64,000 nucleotides of DNA, taken from positions 921,515 to 985,514 of the forward strand of contig VXBP01010329.1 of the NCBI GenBank assembly GCA_013400115.1, given 5' to 3'. Positions 1 through 12,027 of the stretch are shown here, one piece after another (position 1 is the stretch's first letter; every line of letters starts with the position of its first letter). The DNA comes from Rhinopomastus cyanomelas (taxonomy: Eukaryota; Chordata; Aves; Bucerotiformes; Rhinopomastidae). The position numbers and the translations under genes were made by a program. The notes under the pieces were generated by a model. It ran no database searches. It was not told the origin of the DNA and was given only the letters and a program-made list of their open reading frames with translations.

Positions 1-75
1 ATTGAAAAGGGAAACAGACCAGAAATGGGCAAGTGGAACATTCCTTATTGGAAATTCCAAGGGCATTGCCAGGGG

Positions 76-640
76 ATGCAGAGAAATGTGACCAGTAGGT
101 CAAAGGAGATGATTCTCCCCCTCTACTCTGCTCTCATAAGACCTGGAGTCCTGTCTCCAGTTCTGGACCCCCAACACAAGAAGGACATTGAAGTGTTAGA
201 GCAAGCCCAGAGGAGGGCAACAAAGATGATCAGAGGGATGGAGCACCTCTCCCACGGGGACAGGCTGTAAGAGTTTGGCCTGTTCAGCATAGAGAACAAG
301 AGGCTTCAGGTAGATCTTATTAGCAGCGTTTCAGGCCCTGAAGGAGCCCTGTAAGAAAGCTGAAGAAATGTTTTTTACCAGAGTTCGTAGTGATAGAATG
401 AGGGGAAACGGCTTAAATCTAGAAGAGGGGAGATTTAGATTAGACATTAGGAGGAAATTCTTTACAGTGATGGTGGTGAGATACTGGAACAGGCTGGCTG
501 GGGAAGTTGTGGATGCCCCCCTCGAGAAGAGTTCAAGGCCAGGCTGGATGGGGCCTCAAGCAGCCAGGTCTGGTGGGAGGTGTCCCTGCCCATGGCAGGG
601 GGTTGGAACATGAACTGTAAGGTCCCTTCTATGATGACCC
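76..640 (+). mobile_element. CR1 LINE fragment, 3' part of ORF2 plus 3' end
   Basis: The translation shows the C-terminal ORF2 region of avian CR1: TSRSKEMILPLYSALIRP, then KKDIEVLEQAQRRATKMIRG, and after a frame change RMRGNGLNLEEGRFRLDIRRKFF and YWNRLAGEVV. The plus-strand DNA ends near a GGTCCCTTCTATGATGA-type tail at about 637. The two reading frames (25-270 and 368-613) do not join, and a stop follows HGDRL, so the copy is dead. The 5' edge lies near the window start and is approximate. It does not match group A, B or C and is probably an older type. Confidence 0.88.
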
Positions 641-1669
641 TTTAAACAGGCCAATTCCTAAGCTGTTCAAGTAGATGATTTTATTATTATTTACATTAAA
701 AAGTCAAGAAGGGACAGATTTTCTTGACTGCCTTCCTGCATTCAGAGCTCTCTTTCAAAGGCAGCTGTCTTTCACCACTGTTCCCCTCAAAGTCTTGTTG
801 ATGAACCCTGACTCGGTATCTCAGACAACTCTTATATTGGAGATCAGCTCTTGATCACAGGTTTTTGGTGCTGCAATTCAAACATGTCCTACTTCTACTT
901 CCCTCTTTTATTTTGAAATGGGTTATTAGGCCTGTCTCTCACACAATAAGATAAATAATAGCTGTTGAGTTTATTGTGTCTGAAGGTCATTTTTCACTCC
1001 AACTCCAGCACTGTCTAACCACAAGCTGACCAACATCTGTTGTATAGAAATCATAAATTCTTTACGGGGAAATAATTGAATCACTAGACAGAGGAACACC
1101 AATATGAAATACATTGCCATTAATTCCCTTCTGCGCTTCCAAAGTTCACAGTCTGCTGGGAGAGGTTTGTTAGAATGATGTATGTATTTAATTTAACCCA
1201 AATGGGAAATACAATAGGTTCCAAAATGTTAAGCATACCATGGCCATTATTGCCACGTATTAGCTGTGATCGACGGCATGACCCTGCATTCCCCCGATCA
1301 TATGGGGATTCCTATTGCTCCACAGTTTATTATTTCTCTTCTTCAGCCGTAATTCGCACACAGCTGCACATATCTTCATCGTACAACGGGAAGACTAGAC
1401 CATCTATTCCTCCGTGCTCCTGGCAGCCCCCTCTGATCACTGCTTTTACAGAGTGAAAACTGGAGATCAATGTGAGAAAGAAGGTTCTATTACTGCTGTA
1501 ATACTTTACCTCTCAAATCCCTGAGCTGCTTTTATCTCTTGGGCTGACAGATAGGATGTGTGACAAGAAATTTAAGAACAACATTGATGGCCTTTTGTAA
1601 TTAAATACGCTGGGAAGATCCAATCCATTAAGCTCCCAAGCACACTACAGAAGCAATGCTATCCAAAGA
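641..1669. other. Stretch without recognisable gene or repeat
   Basis: Unique-looking, AT-leaning sequence. Open frames here (for example 1175-1456 plus) show no known domain and no splice context that I can support. Confidence 0.5.
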
Positions 1670-1938
1670 ACCACAGAATCACACAACACGAGGGATTGGA
1701 AGGGACCTTGAAGGATCATCCAGTCCAATCCCCCTGCCACAGCAGGATACCCTAGATCCAGTCGCACAGGAAAATGGCCAGGTGGGTTTGAAACATCTCC
1801 AGGGAAGGAGACTCCACAACCCCCCTGGGCAGCCCCTGCCAGGGCTCTGTCACCCTCACCAGGAAGATGTTCCTTCTCATATTGATGTGGAACCTCCTAT
1901 ATTCCACCTCATACCCACTGCCCCTTCTTTTGTTCTAC
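1670..1938 (-). mobile_element. CR1 LINE 3' fragment, group A
   Basis: The plus strand begins with the reverse of the CR1 tail (CACAGAATCACACAACA) and continues through GGGATTGGAAGGGACCTTGA, CCAATCCCCCTGCCACAGCA and ACATCTCCAGGGAAGGAGAC to the reverse of the RRFHIN-coding segment. The 3' end of the element is therefore at the low coordinate. About 270 bp of 3' end remain; the element is 5'-truncated, the usual outcome of target-primed insertion. Confidence 0.93.
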
Positions 1939-2220
1939 TGAACTGAATTTCAGCCCCTTTATAAGCCAGTTTTAAACTGTTTTCACCACACAGCACAAAA
2001 ATGTGCTGATCTTTCTGCTTTTCCCATCACACACTGAGTGCTTTCCCATCCTTGTCCTGCATGGCCCTTCAATATGGGACTGGCATCACGCTTGTCCCAT
2101 CCAATGTGCTGCAAAGACATTGCTCTACACTCCTTGCTGTGCCCAGGGACCACCAGCCTTTACCTTGGGCTCACCCCATGTCCACAGCTTGTGAGCCCAC
2201 ACAAATCCATGGTGTTAATT
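1939..2220. other. Short spacer between CR1 copies
   Basis: Nothing recognised. Three overlapping short frames of 63-93 codons occur here, but in C-rich sequence without gene features. Confidence 0.4.
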
Positions 2221-2478
2221 ATAGAATCATTACGGCTGGATAAGACCTCCAGGATCGGCAAGTCCAGCCCTCATCCCAACAGCTCTCCAACCCCTAGACC
2301 ATGGGCTCAAGTGCTCTAGCTACTCAGTTTTTAAACACCTCCAGAGGTGGTGACTCCACCACCTCTCTGGGCAGCCTGTTCCAGTGGCCAACCACTCTCT
2401 CAGGAAAGAGCTTCTTCCTAACATCCGATCTAAATCTCCCCGACACAACTGGAGGCCATTAAGTAAGTCCTGTGCCTT
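2221..2478 (-). mobile_element. CR1 LINE 3' fragment, group C
   Basis: The plus strand reads the antisense of a CR1 3' end: ATAGAATCATTACGGCTGG, AAGTCCAGCCCTCATCCC, CACCTCCAGAGGTGGTGACT, TTCCAGTGGCCAACCACTCT. It stops at the antisense of the RFRLD segment. The element is 5'-truncated. Confidence 0.92.
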
Positions 2479-3428
2479 TTTTCATCATCCACACATTTGA
2501 GCTATGTTCTACATTTTTACTTGTACCCTCCTAAGAGTGAAATAATGGCAGTTGGATTGAAAATAGCAGCACAAAAAGCTGATATATGAAACTCCTTGTC
2601 AAGTTTTCATTAAAAGCATATGCTTGAATTCCACAGCTACGCAACAGCCATTCCAAAACGACTTTCTCATTTACTTCTCTCATTTTCCAGAATGCAAGGA
2701 AAATGTTACACTTGAGCTGGTTCCCCCCCCACTTTTTCTAACTTTCCTCCAAGTCTAACTCAGGTTTTGCAGTGTGTGGTGAGCCTGAGAAAGTAAAGAC
2801 AGCAAAATCAAGGTATCTGAGATGACAGCAACATGGAGACGATTTGATTCAAGGTATAACTGTTTCTTGTTCACTTTTGGTTCTTTTACTCAGGCTAGCC
2901 CTGACAAGGCCACCCTTTGCTCTACATAGCTGGGAACAGTACTCAATCTCTCTCCTCCCAGCCCGCAAGGAACCACCCACCAATCAATTGCTTTTGATTT
3001 TGACAGTTGTGTTATTCCAAGTTTAGATCAGACTTTCCGGAACTCGGGTAAAATAAGCTTCCAGACTGCTAGCATGCTGCTGCAAACCCACTTCTACACA
3101 GGAGCAGCTCCAAACTCAGGCTCTTATTAAGTTAAAAAAAGAAGAGTTATACAAATCTACACTGAGCTTACTGTTCCCTGACAGCGTGTGAGCCAGTTAG
3201 CGAAGTTCCCAAGATAAAATTTACATACTACTACAGGTTTCCTCACAAGACTTCCTTTGCAGCCCATCTCTAGCGTTACTACACGTGCACAAGCAGCCGA
3301 ACTGAGGTGGTGCGGCTGTAGTGTGGTCTGGGCAATCAGGTAGTGAGGTGGACTGTGAAATGGCTGCATGACAGAAGCCACAGAATAGTGGTCAACAGGA
3401 CAGAGTCTGCTTGGAGGCCTGAATGTCT
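2479..3428. other. Stretch without recognisable gene or repeat
   Basis: Holds a run of nine C residues near 2725 and otherwise unremarkable sequence. No gene or repeat recognised. Confidence 0.45.
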
Positions 3429-3944
3429 GGGTCATTATGTCTGGAAAGGACCTTCAGGATCAGCAAGTCCGGCCCTCACCCTAACATCTCCTTAACCCAT
3501 AGGCCATGGCCTCAAATGCTTTAGCTACTAATTTTTTAAACTTCCCCAGGGATGGGGACTCCATCACCTCTTTGAGCAGCCTGGTCCAGTGGCCAACCAC
3601 TCTCTCAGGATAGAGCTTCCCAAGATCCAATCTAACCCTCTCCTGACACAACTGTAGGCCATTTCCCCTCATCCTCTCATTAGGAATTTGGGAGAAGAGG
3701 CCAGCACCAACCTCACTACAACCTCCTTTGAGGCAGCTGTAGAGAGCAAGAAGGTCTCCTCTCAGCCTCCTCTTCTCTAGACTAAATAAGCCCAGTTCCT
3801 TCAGCTGCTCTTCACAGGGCCTGTTTGCCCGCCCTCTCCCCAGCCTTGTTGCCCTTCTGTGGCCCCACTCCAGCACCTCAATGTCCTTCTGATACTGTGG
3901 TGCCCCAAAACCAGGCCCAGTACTCAAGGTGCGGTCTTATGACA
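3429..3944 (-). mobile_element. CR1 LINE fragment, group C, with open ORF2 C-terminus
   Basis: On the minus strand, 3927-3481 is an open frame of 148 codons covering the C-terminal part of CR1 ORF2 after the reverse-transcriptase core. Visible blocks in order are APQYQKDIEVLE, HRRATRLGRG, LKELGLFSLEKRRLRGDLL, LYSCLKGGCSEVGAGLFSQI, RMRGNGLQL and VRLDLGKLYPERVVGHWTRL. The 3' UTR follows to 3429 (antisense GGAAAGGACCTTCAGGATCA). The frame has no stop or frameshift, which is unusual in this window. However, the catalytic RT core and everything 5' of it are missing, so it is a 5'-truncated, non-autonomous copy. The family role is reverse transcription of CR1 RNA at the target site; this piece alone has no known activity. 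Confidence 0.94.
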
Positions 3945-4084
3945 AGACAAGAAAGAGTTCATAATAGCCACAAAGTAATGCCTGTCTTACAAAGTTATGA
4001 GTAATGAAAACATCTTGGGCCATATTTTAGTGATTAAACTGAAAGCAGGAATGCAAATGGTTTATTTTTGCACAAATCCTTTAG

Positions 4085-5010
4085 ATTCAGATTCCTGTAC
4101 TTTCTGAAATGAACTTTATAGCCCAGAGGGACTTTGATACCTATCAGCTGCATCAGGATCTTGTGAAATGTGTCTGTGTTGTGCTGGATGGAAAAGCAAA
4201 GCCCCCAGAAGATGGACTGCCAGAATTCCGAGAGATATCGGATGGGGATTTTGGCTCGGAAAGTACGCTGACAGAGGGAGGGAGGACACAGCAAGGTTAG
4301 CAGGCCATCTGGCAGTCCCTGAAAAATACTCAAAGGAGACATCACAGCAAACCTTTGATGCTGTGGAGTGCACAGGGGCAGGAATAGAAAACAAGAAATA
4401 TTTACTCAAATTACACCAGGATAGGTTTAGAAATAATATTTGCCTGATGCCTAATGGAACTAATCAATAAATATCCCATAGATAAAATGCTGAACAGCTG
4501 CACCAGAACACTCAAGTTGCTTTGAAAGATGAAATAAGCCATCTAGACAGAGAAGATTTGGACAAAAGCATTGCAAGAACATTGGCGGCCACTGAAGACT
4601 CTGAAAATGCGCTGGGCTAAACTGTTCCAGCACCACTACCAGTCCCTTCATGTGCACAGCCAGTACATAAATCAGTGACATCTTTCATTCCTGGGGAATT
4701 TATCCAGTTGAAACACAGCCAGCAGAAGGAAAAAATAGTTTCCATATGAACACAGTGCCTTCCTCTGCCCGACTCAGAAGGGATTTGAGACCCCACAGAG
4801 CCACTGACGACACTGTGCCATAAGGGAACCAAACACCATCGTTTTGGTCTGTTCCTGTGATGGCAGAACACAATCACTGAGAAAGACAGAGTCACTGAAA
4901 ACGACAGAGCACTGCAGAAGCCCAGCCCCAAAACACAGCACCTGATCACTGAGAAGGAGAAAAACATCTCTGGACATGGCTCTGAAAAATGGCCACGTGT
5001 TCTGTAGAAT
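4085..5010 (+). pseudogene. Degraded coding-like stretch, identity unknown
   Basis: The first frame opens after a stop at 4082 and runs MNFIAQRDFDTYQLHQDLVK to a stop near 4298. A second frame, shifted by one, continues from about 4168 with KETSQQTFDAVE and LHQDRFRN. After stops near 4467 and 4480 the same frame gives QNTQVALKDEISHLDREDLD, SIARTLAATEDSE, KSVTSFIPGEFIQLKHSQQK and TEKEKNISGHGSEKWPRV, broken by only a few stops. The composition is charged and hydrophilic, with a possible helical or coiled-coil stretch (ALKDEISHLDREDLDKS). I do not recognise the protein. A pyrimidine-rich tract ending in TTTAG (about 4063-4084) could be an old splice acceptor, which would favour a decayed exon over a retrocopy. 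It could also be chance. Low confidence. Confidence 0.25.
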
Positions 5011-5147
5011 TTATCTTTAAGCAACATATTGTCTCTGGTAATAATATTGCTGTCTCTGTTAGTTTCATGTAAACAAATTAATGGTTAAAAGAGGAAGTCT
5101 CATGTTGTTGCTGCTCTGTACCGTGGATTTCTGGTGAGCCAGGCTCT

Positions 5148-5392
5148 GCTTAGTGTCATCTGATGCTAGGACAAGGGGCAGTGGGTTTGAGCTGGAACAG
5201 AGGAGGTTCCACATTCTTCATGCTAAGTGTGACAGCTCTGGAAGGGGCTGCCCAGGGGCTTTGTGGAGTCTCCTGCTCTGGAGATGCTTAAGTCCCATAT
5301 GTACCTGTGCAAGTGGACCGTGGCAGGGGGATGGGATTGGATGATCTTTTGAGGGCCCTTCCAATTCCCTTCTGTGAATCTGTGATTTCCTC
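5148..5392 (+). mobile_element. CR1 LINE 3' fragment, group A
   Basis: Reads GACAAGGGGCAGTGGGTTTG, GAGGAGGTTCCACATT, GGGGCTGCCCAGGGG, GTGGAGTCTCCTGCTCTGGA, ATTGGATGATCTTTTGAGGG and CCTTCCAATTCCC. The tail is TCTGTGAATCTGTGAT. There is a small deletion within the FHINVRRNFFPVRVTEHW-coding part, since HILHAKCDSSG replaces it. Divergent copy. Confidence 0.92.
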
Positions 5393-7371
5393 TGAAAACA
5401 AATAGCCAAAAGTTGGCCTCTTTTCACTCTATATTTTTTACATATTAAAGAATATTTTATGTCAAAGTTGTGTTTGAGATCATCCTTCTAATCTTTTATT
5501 CAATGTCAAAGGCCTTTTTGTTAACTATTTCTAAATAAGACAAACTCTGTGTGAAGATGGACAATTATAATCAAATTTACTAAGGAATTCGAGTCTCTTG
5601 TGATTTAGAACTACCTAAAGCAGATAGCCAAATTCTCCTTGTTTTCTGAGACTCTGAATTAGATTCAATCAATCTACAGGTTTCTTTCTTTCAGGATTTT
5701 CACGTTTTTAAACTTTTTTTTCCATGCTTAAGGATTTTCACAACTAATGGAACCATGAAGCACCCAAACCTATCTAGGCAGCTTATCAAGCACCCAGCCA
5801 TGACCCTACATAATATTTAGGCCAATTAATTACAGCACCAAGTATTTTGTCCCTCATCCTTTGGCATACCTTGGCTCAACTTGGGAGCATGAAAGAAATT
5901 GGATTAAGTCAACCAGGATCATTCCTGTTCCAGATCTGATCTTGTACACAACAGTGAAGCTGCAGATCTACAAACAGCAGCTGCAGCAAATAACCTTGTT
6001 GAAATGATTTGGCTTAAGATTTGTTTGGGTCACATTAATTTACTGATGAATCCTTGTTTTAATGCAAAGAAGCAACAGCACCTCTAAATATATGTGGTTG
6101 TGACTCTCTGCAGCTAATTTATCACTCTGTCATCTGGCTGTGAGAGGTAAGAAGCAGATGCCTTGTGTCTCCAAGACAAGTCCCCTTGAACACATGCTAG
6201 AGGCAACACAACCCACTTCTGCCTACCATCAGATGCTGTTCACTAAGGTTAGAAGCCTGCTCCCTGCTGATCGGTTCTCTCCACTTGCGGCACCTATTGT
6301 GCAGAAAAGAACAGGCAGAAACCCCCAAAGCAGCCTTCACTGTTGACACGAGTCACACACACCCCAGACCTGGGAAAAGCTGGGATGTGCAGACTTGAGC
6401 ATGGGTGCATGTGTTTCTAACGCTTCTCTGGCCTACAACTTAACATGTGCATCAACATAAATCAAGAACTGATTTATTATGGACAACAAATGGTCCTTCC
6501 ACAACAACATTCTCAATTTATCATATTATAATTGAAGTGTGGCCTCTCTACAGCCAACCAATACGCCAAGGCAGATGGCAGATACTTCTCAGAGCTCCAG
6601 ACATCAGAAATTCACAACTCAACCTCTGATGCTAACCAGATTGCGCTTAAATGTACCAGACTTAAGGAAAGAGTATGTGTGCTTTTATAAGCCCAGGGAA
6701 GACAAGTGCACTCCAGTTCAAACCAGCTCGGCTCACCCAGCCATGCAGGATGTACTTGTGATTTACTGGCAGCAAGGAATTAGCAAGTTTTAAGCACTAT
6801 TCTTGCACTCAGACTTTCCAGTGTTGGACCCATTTTGGTTTAACACTCAGTCTGTCTGTTTGCTTCTGCACAGCTGTGTGTTAGCCGGCGTATTGTTTGC
6901 ACTTGCCTCTCTCCGAATGGCTGTAAAAACACAGAGCTACAAATACAAGTCACAAGATTTAAAATCAGACTGATCTGGCACTCTCCAGACAACATTACAG
7001 GGGCTTTTTCCCCCAGCTAAGGTTTTGAGTCGTTGTCCATCTGTAGTTCTCCCCACAGCTCTATTTTCAGCCACTCCATCACTCCTCCACATGGGAGAAA
7101 TGAGAAGTGTCGGGAGCACCTGAACACAGCATTTCCACAGTTGATCAGCACATCACTACTCGAAACACATGTTCTTGTAATCACAGCACACTGGGAAAAC
7201 ATCGGCACGTTCAACAGCCTCCATCTCTTAATGCTTTTATACTGTTCTCACATTAGACACAGCTCTTACATGTTTAAAAACTGAGGGGTTCATCTCTCAG
7301 AAGAAATGCATCTGGTGAACCACATTTCCAAGGAAAATCGAACACCAATCACATTGTTGAAGAGATAGTTG
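5393..7371. other. Stretch without recognisable gene or repeat
   Basis: AT-rich between 5430 and 6100, more balanced afterwards. No CR1, LTR or gene recognised. Open frames of 60-84 codons lack domain features. Confidence 0.45.
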
Positions 7372-7396
7372 AAATGATGAGATCATCTCATCATTT
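7372..7396. repeat. Perfect 25-bp palindrome
   Basis: The arms AAATGATGAGAT and ATCTCATCATTT are exact reverse complements around a single central C, giving 12-bp arms. The identity stops at both outer edges. It could form a hairpin in single-stranded DNA or RNA, or a two-fold symmetric protein site. Confidence 0.8.
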
Positions 7397-9447
7397 ATGA
7401 TAATTGAGTTGCAGGAACAAGGAAACACTAAAAAACTCCAACAAACCCATACAGATCGCATCCACCTTAAGTCTTACAATGGCATCAGGCTACTCTATTT
7501 TTCCTGTTGCTCTTCTATAATAATCTATAATAATCACAGACAGACCTTTCACACTATTAGAAGCAAGAACATTTCCCTTTCCAGGTGTATCGGGAGCATA
7601 GGACACCTCCTTGCAGGTGTGGGGGGTTCCAATGTATTTTCTGAGCCTGTAAGTGGCTCAGAAAGAAAAACCTAATTCCTAGCTGCAGACACACTACTGC
7701 TTTGCCATCAGCTTCATGTCTGGTTATACAAACCTTTCCCTATGTTATCGCACAACCAAGAAGCTTTTGGACACCATTATTTTCACAAGACAGTCCTGCC
7801 CACATTTCCCCTGCTTTCATTCAACCCCTTCCCTAGAAGACAAAAAATGGTATGAAATAACGGCGATGCATCTCCAAACAGCTGTGAAATCCTTCGGCAT
7901 TAGAGACAGTATCCAGCCAGTTTCAGTTCAGATTAAAACAAGAAAGAAAAAACAAAACCTATAGATACTATGACAGTGATACCAAATGTGAGATGCACTC
8001 TGATCCCCAGATCAACAGCAGCTGCACAGTTTAAAACTTGCCTGAGGGGCTGCTGGCCATCTCCTCTGCTCCCCCAGGGTGACACTTGCCCAACTGCTGT
8101 CTCTAGCATTTGATGGTCCTCCGCCAGCTCCTGCAGGAGCATATGCTGTGAGCTCATTCTGCGTGTACTGGTAATAAAAACCCATCGGTTGTTTCCAACA
8201 AGGAGGAAGAAGGATTTAGAGAGAATAAATGTAAGCAAGGACTGTGTTTGAGGCAGCGAGCACTAAGCAGGTACCAAAATATTGGTTTAGTCCGGGCTGG
8301 TCAAAGGAGGAGGTGCGACATTTAAACCTGCTGCAAGGTTACAGCGATGCCCAGCAGCTGGCTGATACACCCTGTCCAGGGACAGCCTGTCACTTCTTCA
8401 CTTGAAGGTTCTCTTTTGCTCTGCTATCAGTCACGGAAAGCAAAGAGCAGCCAACCTCTTTTCCGGTGTGTGCTCTCTGCTGGTGTCACGCTGACGTGTC
8501 GTGGGTTACATTTCAGGACCAGCAGTTGATGGGAATATCATTAGTGGCCTCCCAGCTCAGTGGAGGGAGAAGAATCAAGGCTTTTGGAGACAAGACACGA
8601 GGCAGGATCCCAAGCAATTACTTTAGGTCACAACTCATGAGTTATGACAGTCAGATGACAATGCAGGACCAGACAAAGGGTGATCAGCAGCTGCAAGTGA
8701 ACCACGTTAGACACTTCTGTGCCACAGACTGCAGCAGGACACCACTAATTAGACTTGGAAGGAAAGGAGGCACCACTCACTGCTCCGGAAATATGCCAGC
8801 ACATAGCATGCGACTTGGCTGCCAGATTGAGGCCAGTACTCCTTCTAGCCACAACAGTGTATTCAGTTAGAATCTCAGTATAACTCTGCTTATGAAGTAT
8901 AAAATATTTAAATCAAATTTCCATATCCTCATACCCCAGTAAGACACAAAGAAGCTCTTGACTGACAGATCTGGCCAGCCTTCTAACCTTCAGAAACAGC
9001 GAAGGCTCTCCAGCGTTGAGGAAAGAAAACACTGATTTAATAACAGACAACAGTCGCATCTGCTGTTCCAGCTCCACTCCGAGGAACTTAGAGAAGCTCT
9101 GTTCTGATTGAACCAAAAGAAATCAGAAGGACCTGCACTGCACTTCAGGTAATTTGCACCATCATCTCAATCTCTCTTAAAGCCCTTGGCCTCTGTGAAC
9201 CTCAAGAATCCCACAGGCTGGTGATACCATGTCGTCACCCACCTCTTACGGTTTTCTGACAGAAAGGGACAGAATCTGTCCAGACTGCACATTTTCCTAA
9301 TAATAATCATAAGAGTTCAGTTCTAATTCTGCATTTTTCCTGTTCTTCAGGATTTTGTTTATTTTATAATATACCTCAGTAACTGAATAAGAACCTCGAT
9401 ATTATCCATACATTATATTTTAAGATTCAAGAGTCAGTTTTTTCTCA
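7397..9447. other. Stretch without recognisable gene or repeat
   Basis: Contains two head-to-tail copies of CTATAATAAT at 7514-7533. Otherwise no repeat or gene recognised. The 134-codon frame at 8466-8870 plus has no recognisable domain. Confidence 0.45.
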
Positions 9448-9630
9448 GAATCACAGAATTATTGAGGCTGGAAAAGACCTCTGAGCTCATCCAACCCGTG
9501 GCCTAACATCACCGCAGCAGCCAGACTAGGGCACTAAGGACCACAGCCAGTCTGTCCTTCAACACCTCCAGGGATGGGGACTCTACCACCTACCTGAGCA
9601 GTCCATTCCAGCGTCTAAAGCCCATTTCAG
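9448..9630 (-). mobile_element. CR1 LINE 3' fragment, group B
   Basis: Antisense tail AGAATCACAGAATTATTGAG, then GCTGGAAAAGACCTCTGAGC, CATCCAACCCGTGGCCTAAC and ACACCTCCAGGGATGGGGAC. It keeps the canonical group-B 3' terminus, which makes it the reference for the odd ends of the copies at 22425 and 42504. Only about 180 bp remain. Confidence 0.92.
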
Positions 9631-9854
9631 AGTCTTAACTGGTTTTTTGTTTTCTGTTAAACTGAAAGCCTAAAAGATTAACTGGGATGTAATGAGCAGT
9701 ACCTGAACTTCTGGAAATAGCTATAAAACAACTTAAAACTCTTCCAGGTTGCTATGAAGTATTCCATTTCAGCATGCTTCTCATGCTTCTACTGGTAATA
9801 ACTTGTTTTCTATCCATAACATTTCAAAACAAGCAACAAAGAAAAGTCCTGTAT

Positions 9855-9869
9855 CCCCCCCCCACCCCC
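9855..9869. repeat. C homopolymer tract
   Basis: Nine C, one A, five C. Simple low-complexity sequence. Confidence 0.7.
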
Positions 9870-10601
9870 GGCCTCTCACTATGATGCAACTGACAATTTC
9901 TCTAATAGCTATGATCTCTTTTCTTGACGTACTGCTACTATCATCCTTAAATCCTTTGTTCCTTCTGTTACTAGATCTTTCTTTGGCCACTGTAAACAAG
10001 CTCCTGCACTCTGAACAAGAAAACTTTGCTCTGTGAGCAGTGCTCAGGGATGGTGGGGTGGGGGACCACCAGGCTGAAATCACAACAGGGGATGAGTGTG
10101 CTGTCAGAAAGGGGAAGGGAAGTCCTTGTTTCAAACCATCACCCTAGTGCACACAACTGCCCAAACCTTACAGATGGTAAAAGAACTTCAATATGTTAGA
10201 CTGCGTCTTGGTCAAGGTTCTTCCTGCTTGCTTCCTCAGCTGTCACAGTCAACTGCTCTGACAGACCTGACATGTCAGTTCTCTTGAGAAATAAAAGAAA
10301 GTGCTTTCAGATGAACACGTGTGTGACAAAACAGACCTACGCACTGTCCTGTAAGACAGGCTGCTTGACCAACCACTACCTAAACACCAAAGAGAAACAT
10401 TACAAGTTCACGTTATCCCTTTTAGCCAGTATTACCTTGTCACAAGCGCTGGCAACACACAGCCCAAGAAGTCAGGCAGTGAACACGGGAATAACCACGT
10501 TACAGCTTTCCTGGTTAAACCCGATTAAAATTACCATGCATGACAGAACTAATACAGACTTTCAGTCTCAAAAAAACCCCGCAACCCAGAAAAATACCCA
10601 A

Positions 10602-10660
10602 GGAATCACAGAACATTAGGGACTGGAAAGGACCTTGAAAGATCATTCCATCTCAATAAA
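10602..10660 (-). mobile_element. CR1 LINE 3' tail only, group A
   Basis: AATCACAGAACATTAGGGAC, then TGGAAAGGACCTTGAAAGAT and CATTCCA. Fewer than 60 bp of CR1 3' end are present before unrelated sequence, an extreme 5' truncation. Confidence 0.85.
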
Positions 10661-12027
10661 TTATAGCCTTGCCCCTGATAATAAGCATCCTTTGATAAAG
10701 CTTCTAGCCACCCAGGCGAAAAAACCCCATAAAGATAATAATAAACAGTGAGGGAAAAGTCATCATCTTAGTCCTTTCCTGTGATGTGAAAGCCAAGAGA
10801 GGAAAAACATCCATTAAAAATTAAGTGACCAGGGTGGCTGATCCTGGGAGCCTCCTACATCACAAAGAGGAAGAAAACAAGGGGCATTTGGGATTTTTAA
10901 GACAGTACTTTGGCTACAAGATAAACCAATTGCCTTGGTGGGAAGAGACTGTGACTTCTGTGAGACTGGACGGTACTTGCTGCCTTGCTGGCTGCGGTGG
11001 GAATTGTAACCACGGCAGTAACACGGCTCTTCTCTCCGTGTACTAGACCACATCAATTGCCTTTTGAAAGCTTTAAGAAAAACCCCCCAAGGCAAGTCTC
11101 CCTTCCTGCTGAAATGGCCGGACCAGCCCGGGGAGGCAGACAACATGTTGACAGTACAATATTAATCTTGGCACCAAGGGAAAAGGACAGATGTCCGCAC
11201 TTTTCCTCTGAAGAATAGGTGTGAAGTTGTATTGGGCAGCTTAAGGGAGAGAAAGGGAAAAGCTCAGAGCTGAGGAGAAGCGAGGAAACACGATTGACAA
11301 GGTAATTTACTGTATGTTCTTTGTGTCTCACATAATAGACCTCATCACTCTGTAATAAACCTTTCAAAGTTTCCCAGATGCTCTCGAATGCAATCTTGGC
11401 ATAAAGTGATTTTTATGCATGGGTGCAGTATTTTCTCTTTATCTGCTATATATTAAGAACAAACTGGAATGTGCTCTAACAAAGTTCCAACCCACTCTCC
11501 TAGGCACAGCCACAGCAAAACAAAATGACACCTTCCAAGATCATCAGCCTTGAAGAAAAAGAAGTCCTACGCAAATACTGGAAATGCTCACAGGTTTTTC
11601 TGCAGCCTGAGCTAGTTTCCTGCAGCCATGCCACCTTCTGGTTTGACCTTTCCATTTGGTGTCTGACCAAGACTGTTAGTCCTGCTTAGCATGTGGATAA
11701 AAGATCAAAAATAGAGGAAAACTGGACTCTCTACCACAGCAGATGGCTCTTCTCCCTCCCAAGGCAGGGACTGAACCGAGGCTCCCAGGCTGCAGTTTGG
11801 GGCATTTGGCCTGCAGGAATTGCCAGCTCTCAGTCAGCCTGCACAAGGACAAACTGTTCCAGTCACTTGTGTCCTTGAAAACGGACATGTTTTGTTTGTA
11901 AAAGACAACCAAGAGAAAGATTGCCTCCGCTTGGGAGTCTCCCAAATCATGCAGATGGAATCATGTCACTTTGCTTACAAAATTATTCACATGTCCCCTT
12001 GGATTCAGCTGATCTTCCTTTTAACCA
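10661..12027. other. Stretch without recognisable gene or repeat
   Basis: No repeat family recognised. Open frames on both strands at 10.8-11.4 kb overlap each other and have no domain or splice support. Confidence 0.45.
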
